From assembly GCA_958510875.1 (NCBI GenBank), contig OY294067.1, positions 138,911,726 to 138,975,725 of the forward strand: DNA of 64,000 nucleotides, given 5' to 3'. Under the pieces are notes generated by a model. That model searched no databases. It saw only the letters and a program-made list of their open reading frames with translations, and was not told where the DNA came from. A program made the position numbers and the translations under genes. Positions 57,898 to 64,000 of this stretch are shown piece by piece. Each line of letters starts with the position of its first letter. The first letter of the stretch is position 1. The DNA comes from Endomychus coccineus. Lineage: Eukaryota; Arthropoda; Insecta; Coleoptera; Endomychidae.

Positions 57898-58729
57898 GAC
57901 AACAAGGATGTATCTACATTTTTTGGGGTCAATTTTACAAAACAGAACTACTTAGTAAGAATGAAACGGTTAACTCCGTGGCCAATTTGAAGGGGGGTGT
58001 TTTATATCAAAATTTTCGATTTGGGCCTGACATAAAAAGCTATGACCTTTTAAAGATGGCAGTTGAAATGTAGGTCTTATTCATTATCACAGAAATGACC
58101 CAAAGAATCAAATGACAGTTATTGCTTACCCATTGTGACTATTCTGACATGACGAAATAAACTTGAATTTTAGAAGACAACTTTTCCTTTTTTCCAAATT
58201 TTCAAATACAAAAATATTCTTTAGATAGCCCCATGAAACACAAAACTTGTTTAAAATCTTCAAAAATGTCATTATCATTAGTTTTTGCGTAGAAAAATAA
58301 AACACGGACCCAAGCATCGGAAGGCTGGGAAGAAAATAAATCCATTTTTATTATATTACCATATGCAAAGATGTAAACAGTTCAATTGATGACAATATTA
58401 TATGATTAAAAATAACTGCACACCAAGTTTGTTTTTTTTTTGATTTGGGCCATTTCTGAGATAATCAATAACACCTACATTCCAGCTCCCTTCTTTAAAA
58501 GGCTATAACTTTTTATGGGAGGCCCGATTCGAACCTTTTTACATTCAAATCGGCCACAGAAGTCACCCTTTCATTTTTACTTGGTAGTCCCGGAGCACCT
58601 GTATATTCCGGTTTCGTACACAAAATAATGTCCTAAATCATTAATATCATAGATTAAAATGTAAAATATAAGAAACATTTTTTTTTACTCCAGATAAATC
58701 ATGAATTTTGCAGATACATCCTTGTTGCT
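57898..58729. mobile_element. Foldback element, about 830 bp
   Basis: ACAACAAGGATGTATCTAC on the left mirrors GCAGATACATCCTTGTTG on the right. Inner pairs are GGCCTGACATAAAAAGCTAT with ATAACTTTTTATGGGAGGCC, and TCACAGAAATGACCCAA with TTGGGCCATTTCTGAGA. The right arm is longer and the middle (about 58,130-58,430) is unpaired. No transposase. Confidence 0.75.
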
Positions 58730-58964
58730 TACTTTAATTGCCTAAACACAATAAAATATAAGATAAAATCGAAAACAAAAATACAATTTAACTATTGAAA
58801 ATTTCAAAAAAGAAACAAATATGAAGAAACAAATATCTCCCTGCCATCAAAGATTCAAAGAATTGAAGAGAAACAAGATCGTAAATTATATTTACAAGTC
58901 TACAACAAATCTGATAAATAAATGAGAATATTTCAACATTAATTAGAAAAATATGCTATGCAAC

Positions 58965-60470
58965 TGGACATGATAAAATCCCGGCAGAAGCTTTCAAAAT
59001 TGCTGCAATATACTTAGCACCACCCATCGCACATTTAACTAACATAATTTTGAACTCAGGAATTTTTCCATCATCTTTGAAACTCTCAGTTGTTAAACCA
59101 CTATATAAAAGCAGAGACAAAAGTCAATGTATAAATTATCGCCCCATATCTTTAATAACAACGTTAGCTAAAATTATAGAAACTATTATAAAAAACAGAT
59201 TAAATTGCTTCTTGGAGAAACAAAGTAATATCACCTAATCAGTTCGGATTTAGAGAGGGAAAATCTACACACGATGCAATTGCTTGCTTAACGAGCAAAA
59301 TATTCAAAGTAGCAGACGATGGTAAAATTTCAATGTGCCTATTCATAGATTTGGCCAAAGCCTTCGATTCTGTGTTTCATAAAAAACTTGTTGAAGTTTT
59401 GGAAACGGTTGGTATAAGAGGTTTAGCTCTAAAACTGATGGCAAGTTATCTGAATAACAGACTGCAAATGGTAGACATTCAAAATCATTTCAGTAATAGA
59501 ATACCAATTAGCTGGAGCGTTCCACAAGGAACCGTCCTCGGTCCTCTCTTATTCAACATCTATATAAATAACTTACTATCACTCCAATTAAAGGGGGTGA
59601 TAATTTGCTACGCTGATGATGCTGCAATAATATATACAGGTGAATTTTGGGATTTGCTTAGATACACAGCTGAGAATGACTTGAAAATCATTAAACAGTG
59701 GTTCGACTCGCAATGTTTAACAATTAACTTTAGTAAAACAAAATATTTGCCCATTTCTAGATATATACATTCAATATCAAACTTGCAGCCAATATTAATA
59801 TCAAGCCAGCAAACCGTTCATGAAATACAGTATTCAGACAATATCAATTATTTAGGACTTCATATAGACTCTTATCTAAAATGGGATAAACACATAAATC
59901 AATTAGTTCAAAAATTAAGAATTTTATTAACGAAATTCAAATATCTCAGTAACATCCTAGATTTGAAACATATTCACATTGTATATAGTGCCTTAGTAGA
60001 ATCACATTTGAGATAAGGGATTATTGCATGGGGAAGTGCTCTCAATACGCATCTAAGACATCTTGAAGTTATGCAAAAATGGATACCGAAAATAATTCAT
60101 AAAAAAAAGTCGATTATTCTCTACAAACTCACTATTTCAATTGTCTTGGGTATAAGACAACTCTTCGGCTTCACAATTATCTGTAACGAAAAAAAGTTTA
60201 TTAATCAGGAAAAGTTAGAACAACATAAATTTAATACAAGATATAGTTAAAATTCACTCACCATTCCTAAAATATCCAAAACAATAGGGCAGGGATGTTT
60301 TTCTTTCCTTGGACCAAGGCTCTTTAATAAACTTCCGAATGAAATAAAGGGAATTAATTATTTTACAAGATTTAAAAATGAAACTAAAAAATGGATATTG
60401 TCAATAGATAGAAGAACTTTTCACTCAGAGACAGACATAAAAAAAACTTACCCCTAAAAATTTCTCAAGT
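58965..60470 (+). pseudogene. Non-LTR retrotransposon reverse transcriptase (jockey/CR1-like), broken
   Basis: RT blocks in order: CYATGHDKIPAEAFKIAA, LNSGIFPSSLKLSVVKPLYK and INYRPISLITTLAKIIE. After a +1 shift near 59,235: PNQFGFREGKSTHDAIACL, FIDLAKAFDSV (catalytic Asp), VPQGTVLGPLLFNIYINNL and CYADDAAIIY (catalytic Asp pair). Then NYLGLHIDSYLKWDKHI, ending at a TGA (60,014-60,016). Beyond the stop SALVESHLR continues as GIIAWGSALNTHLRHLEVMQ, and later IGQGCFSFLGPRLFNKLPNE IKG. The endonuclease half is missing (5' truncation). The RT would copy the element RNA at a nicked target. Confidence 0.88.
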
Positions 60471-60674
60471 TAGTATTAATCTTTCCCTCGCTAGAGTAAG
60501 CATGTTTTTATATATATATAAATTTTCTGTTAAGTTTTTTTTTTTTGATAAGATGATATTGAAATACTATTATTTTCGTACAAAATATTTTCACACACGG
60601 AATTATTTTCCTTAGTGAGTTTATGTCCTTTAATTTTAATTAATTTTAATTAATATTAATATGATTTAATGTGA

Positions 60675-60740
60675 TTATTATTATTATTATATTATTATTG
60701 TATCATATTATTATTATATTATTATTATTATTATATTATA
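60675..60740. repeat. (ATT)n-rich tract
   Basis: Irregular TTA/ATT repeats following the non-LTR element; probably its simple-sequence 3' tail. Confidence 0.75.
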
Positions 60741-60759
60741 ATTCTTTCCATTGTCAAAA

Positions 60760-61066
60760 AAAAAATTAATGGAATTGAAAAGTTTGTAAGTACAGATGAA
60801 GTAGTACAGCAAACATTGACGTCTGGGTAAAATACATTCAAAACATAAATTCTAAACACCAAATTGATGTAGTTGCATCAAATACTTACAGAACATCAGG
60901 AATACCTCAAAGTAGCAACTTGATCACGGAACCAACTTTAATCAGGGAACATAAATGTGAAACTGCTTCAAATATAAAGGTGAAGACAAATATTTTCATT
61001 TCAAGAATGAACCCTCAAACAACATTTGAACAAAATACCTATGTTACATTACACCCTTTGGGATAG
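60760..61066 (+). pseudogene. Retroelement-like coding remnant, unrecognised
   Basis: NGIEKFVSTDEVVQQTL, then after a frameshift an 81-codon open stretch from about 60,821: VWVKYIQNINSKHQIDVVAS, NTYRTSGIPQSSNLITEPTL, REHKCETASNIKVKTNIFIS RMNPQTTFEQN to TAG at 61,064. It has no ATG. Composition is clearly protein-like and the position behind a retrotransposon suggests another element's ORF1, but I cannot name it. Confidence 0.4.
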
Positions 61067-61189
61067 TATTCAGTATTCGCAAAAATAACTCCTTTTTATA
61101 AACTGAACAAAGAATTCCGTTGGCGTAGAAAATAGGGGGATAAGACAAATGAATGTAGCTATAGTAAACCAAATTTAGTCGAAATAGAT

Positions 61190-61370
61190 GCAATAGAAAT
61201 GAATATTTTCTAAAGCGAACTTTGAAATGAGGAGCTCGCGTCGTTACTCGAGAGAGTCCCGGTGGTTGACTTTGCAAACCTTGAGTTTTGATCTTATTTG
61301 GTGTTTAAAATTTTTGGCAAACACATTTTGGTCCGGTCCACCGGATAAACCGCGGGGCTGCTAGTACAAC
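61190..61370 (+). repeat. Possible 3' end of a Helentron-like repeat
   Basis: GAGCTCGCGTCGTTACTCGA, then CACCGGATAAACCGCGGGGC TGCTAGTAC. A GC-rich tail ending in GCTAGTAC after AT-rich DNA recalls Helitron/Helentron-derived repeats. Confidence 0.3.
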
Positions 61371-61399
61371 ATTTTGCTTATTCAAACCCTTGACTCTAC

Positions 61400-62130
61400 T
61401 ATTTCCAACCATTTATATATGTTGTTATGATCCATAAAAATCTCTGTTATTCTTGTATGGTGATATAACCAACCACATATTCCATTCAATCCACTAGAAT
61501 CCGTTATATTATCCTTGGGAAACTTATGCAATAAGATATAAAGTAAATACGATGAAGTACATTAAGCATAATTAAATATTATTGATGACTGAATTTTTCA
61601 TAAGGATACGTGATGCAATCAGTTGTGAAAGTAGGTTTCCTTTTTGCTCCAATATATAACTCATGTTACTACATTCTTCTTTCTCTCTTCCTGATGTAAT
61701 GAAAGAAATAAAAAGTGAGTTTACACAATCTCTGTGCTTTCATGTTTATTGCTCCGGTTAGTATATTGCATTTTAAAAAGAAACATTTCTTAATTCACTC
61801 TTTTTGCAATACTTTACTCGGGATTAAATGTACCTAATGGTTCAGGTATGCTTGAGTAGGATGCTTCCACTTGCCCATATAGGGAAAGTTACACACGCCT
61901 TATAGAAAATGCCATACTTAAACTCTTACAACGGGTTATTGTACTTCAAGTGAAAACATTAGATAAACTTGACTCATAATTGAATATCTAGAAATCAGCA
62001 AATCACTGTTCTTGTAGTGTTATCATAAACTAGGAATATAGCTTACCTTATTACTACGCTTATGTTGATTGCTCGCCAATACATTATGCAATTAATTAAC
62101 ACTTCATCAATAATGAAATTTAGGATTATT
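61400..62130. other. No gene seen
   Basis: No motif-bearing frame or recognised repeat. Confidence 0.4.
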
Positions 62131-62139
62131 CCAACTGGT

Positions 62140-63080
62140 CGTGCAAAATACAAAGTTTTGGTTCTCCAGGTTGAACAGTGACAACACGTATATTAGTCCC
62201 ATACAACTGTTTCGCTCTTTTCATGAGCTAGTCAGTGGAACGAGGAAGACGTGAAGTCACTGAATAACCATCTCCGGCAAAGATTAAATCAATCCCCGCA
62301 TCGAAAAGGTTTGGTCAACATCATCTGCCGGAAAGCGGATGTCTCACTGAGAATGTAATTCATAATGCCACGCATTGATAATACAGATCTCGAAAGAGTC
62401 GACAAGAAAACATTTGGCTATACTACCGCCAGGTGAAATCGAAACACATCATGTTAGAAGTCAATAGACAAAATGCTGGTTCCCTAGGTTTTGTTTGTAA
62501 TTTACTTGCTTTGTTCCGCCGTCGATTCTTGAATCGCGAGATCTGTATTATCAATGCGTGGCATTGTGAATTATATCCTCAGGGGAACATCTGCTTCCGG
62601 TAGATGGTGTTGGAACACTTAGGTTCGCCAAACATGTTCGGAGGTGGTAGTTATAACACTGTCGGAGATGGTTGATCAGTGACTAGTCTGCCTGTTTCAC
62701 TGACGAGCTCATGAAAGAGCGAAACAGCTGTCTGGAACTAATACACGTGTTGTCGATGTTCTACCTGGAGAACCAAAACTATGTCTATTAACTTCTAACA
62801 CGATATGTATTTATAATTAACTTGCATTGTTTCGGAACCTGACGGTGGTATTCCCAATTATTTCCCCGTCGGCGAGATCTGTATTATCAATGCGTGGCAT
62901 TGTAAATTATATTCTCAGTGAAACATCCGCTTTCTGTCGTCGGAGATGGTTGATCACTGAGTTGACGTAGGCCTAGTGCCTCTGACGAGCTCATGAGTAG
63001 AGGGAAACAGATGTCTGTCACTGTTCAACCTGAAGAACCTATACCTTATCTATCCACTTCTAACATGATAGTTGTTTGCA
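62140..63080. mobile_element. Foldback repeat with a third arm
   Basis: Arms at about 62,140-62,465 and 62,470-62,800 mirror each other (GTTTTGGTTCTCCAGGTTGA with CTACCTGGAGAACCAAAAC; ATAATACAGATCTCG with CGAGATCTGTATTATCAATG; TTTCGCTCTTTTCATGAGC with GCTCATGAAAGAGCGAAA). A third arm follows at about 62,870-63,075 in the orientation of the second (GAGATCTGTATTATCAATGC, GGAGATGGTTGATCACTGA, CACTTCTAACATGATA). Confidence 0.75.
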
Positions 63081-64000
63081 TTGTCGTAAACAGTAAATTT
63101 GGTCAGTAGCTGTAATAATCTTATTTTATATACGTAACAGAAGTAAACACATCAATTTTTTCGCTGAAACATGGTATTAAGTGCTCACTGTAGGTAAACA
63201 AATAACTGTTTTACACGCAGCTTTTTTTCTACACTCTAATTACCATGGGCACATTCAGGACCCAATGACCGTATATCTCAATGAGAGCAGCAATCTAGCA
63301 CAAACAAACATTACATCAACGCATAGCAGCCTAATGACGTAGTTTGCCTTTATATAGACCCAATCCGATATGTAATATATAGGTCATGGACCATAGTTAC
63401 TTATAATATAATATTATATTAGGTAAGTTTGCATCAAATTTTTTACTCTGTCGTATCATGAAAGTAAAGTTTACATATTCAGTACTCTTGACAGTTCACC
63501 ATACAACAAAATATGGTAATATACAAAGAGTGCTGTCGATTCGAATAAACTTTAAATATTATGACATAGAGTATAATTTGAAAACATCTTGTAAACATAT
63601 ATTACAATCGTACATTTAACACGCAGATGTAACCGAAAGCGAAAAATTATGCTAACAAAAATAAGGTGCGGGAAGTTGGTTATTTGTGAATCTGTTACTT
63701 TTATTATTTTATCATAATCTTACATATCGGAAGTTTTACTCTTCTCATAATATTTCTAGGCATAGCTGGATATTTGCAATAAATTGTTTCTTAATCGATG
63801 AGTTCGGAAGAATTCATTTTATTTGGAAGTAAACATCAAATTTAATAGGATTACCAAGAATTTTATCTAAAAATAATTTTCTTTATTTTTACCTTCAAAA
63901 ATTTCAATGAATAGCTTCTGATTTTCGGCTGAATCACATTAAACAATGATGCCACGTCAGGATTTTATTCAATTATATTTTAACGAATTCACGAATGTGA
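63081..64000. other. No gene; diverged repeat family B copy at about 63,540-63,680
   Basis: GACATAGAGTATAATTTGAA, CATTTAACACGCAG and AAAAATTATGCTAACAAAAA follow the order of family B landmarks with high divergence. The remainder shows nothing. Confidence 0.45.

Overview
The window looks like AT-rich insect nuclear DNA. The evidence is its transposon content (mariner, Penelope-like, BEL/Pao, R2-group and jockey/CR1-type non-LTR elements), tRNA-derived SINEs, long (TA)n arrays and the lack of compact operons. I could not fix the insect order. I saw no convincing intact host gene. Nearly everything recognisable is mobile DNA, mostly broken, nested or palindromic. Family calls come from motifs read by eye; no search was run.

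Layout. 1-1648 is an element with about 400-bp terminal inverted repeats. It carries, on the minus strand, the 3' part of a histone H2A gene with its histone 3' stem-loop. 1660-2490 holds (TA)n arrays and back-to-back ends of a Penelope-like element (PLE). 4271-5380 is a deleted mariner. 6640-7180 may be a hAT remnant. 8.8-13 kb is a field of palindromic elements, including one of 1.9 kb. 16.7-17.6 kb is the 5' part of a DUF4817-type DNA transposon. 17.8-18.85 kb is a truncated PLE abutting a GC-rich R2-group retrotransposon 3' end (18.9-20.04 kb). 24.4-24.7 kb is an RNase H remnant. 26.4-28.4 kb has two opposed DDE transposase relics. 32,681-33,899 is a nearly full-length but broken mariner. 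35.3-36.7 kb is a decayed non-LTR reverse transcriptase. 39.36-40.15 kb is a satellite: three 28-bp units, then fifteen 47-bp units with a 3-unit higher order.

The most informative locus is 45.4-52.5 kb. A BEL/Pao gag gene is split by a 6,350-bp element (45,496-51,845) flanked by a perfect 8-bp duplication, GACTATAG. Removing the insert restores the gag reading frame across the junction. The insert carries a Myb/SANT-like gene in exon-like blocks. It was later invaded by PLE and SINE copies, among them a PLE ORF that keeps all visible RT and GIY-YIG catalytic residues. About 120 bp inside its right end lies a 22-bp relic made only of two terminal decamers, with its own perfect 8-bp duplication. 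That supports an 8-bp-duplicating transposon family with CACGGTCGTA ends.

53-64 kb holds more SINE heads, a transposase C-terminus, foldback elements and a jockey/CR1-like reverse transcriptase (58.96-60.74 kb). How the parts interact is therefore a layering history: retroelements as targets, DNA transposons and PLEs as invaders, and SINEs and TA arrays gathering at their junctions.
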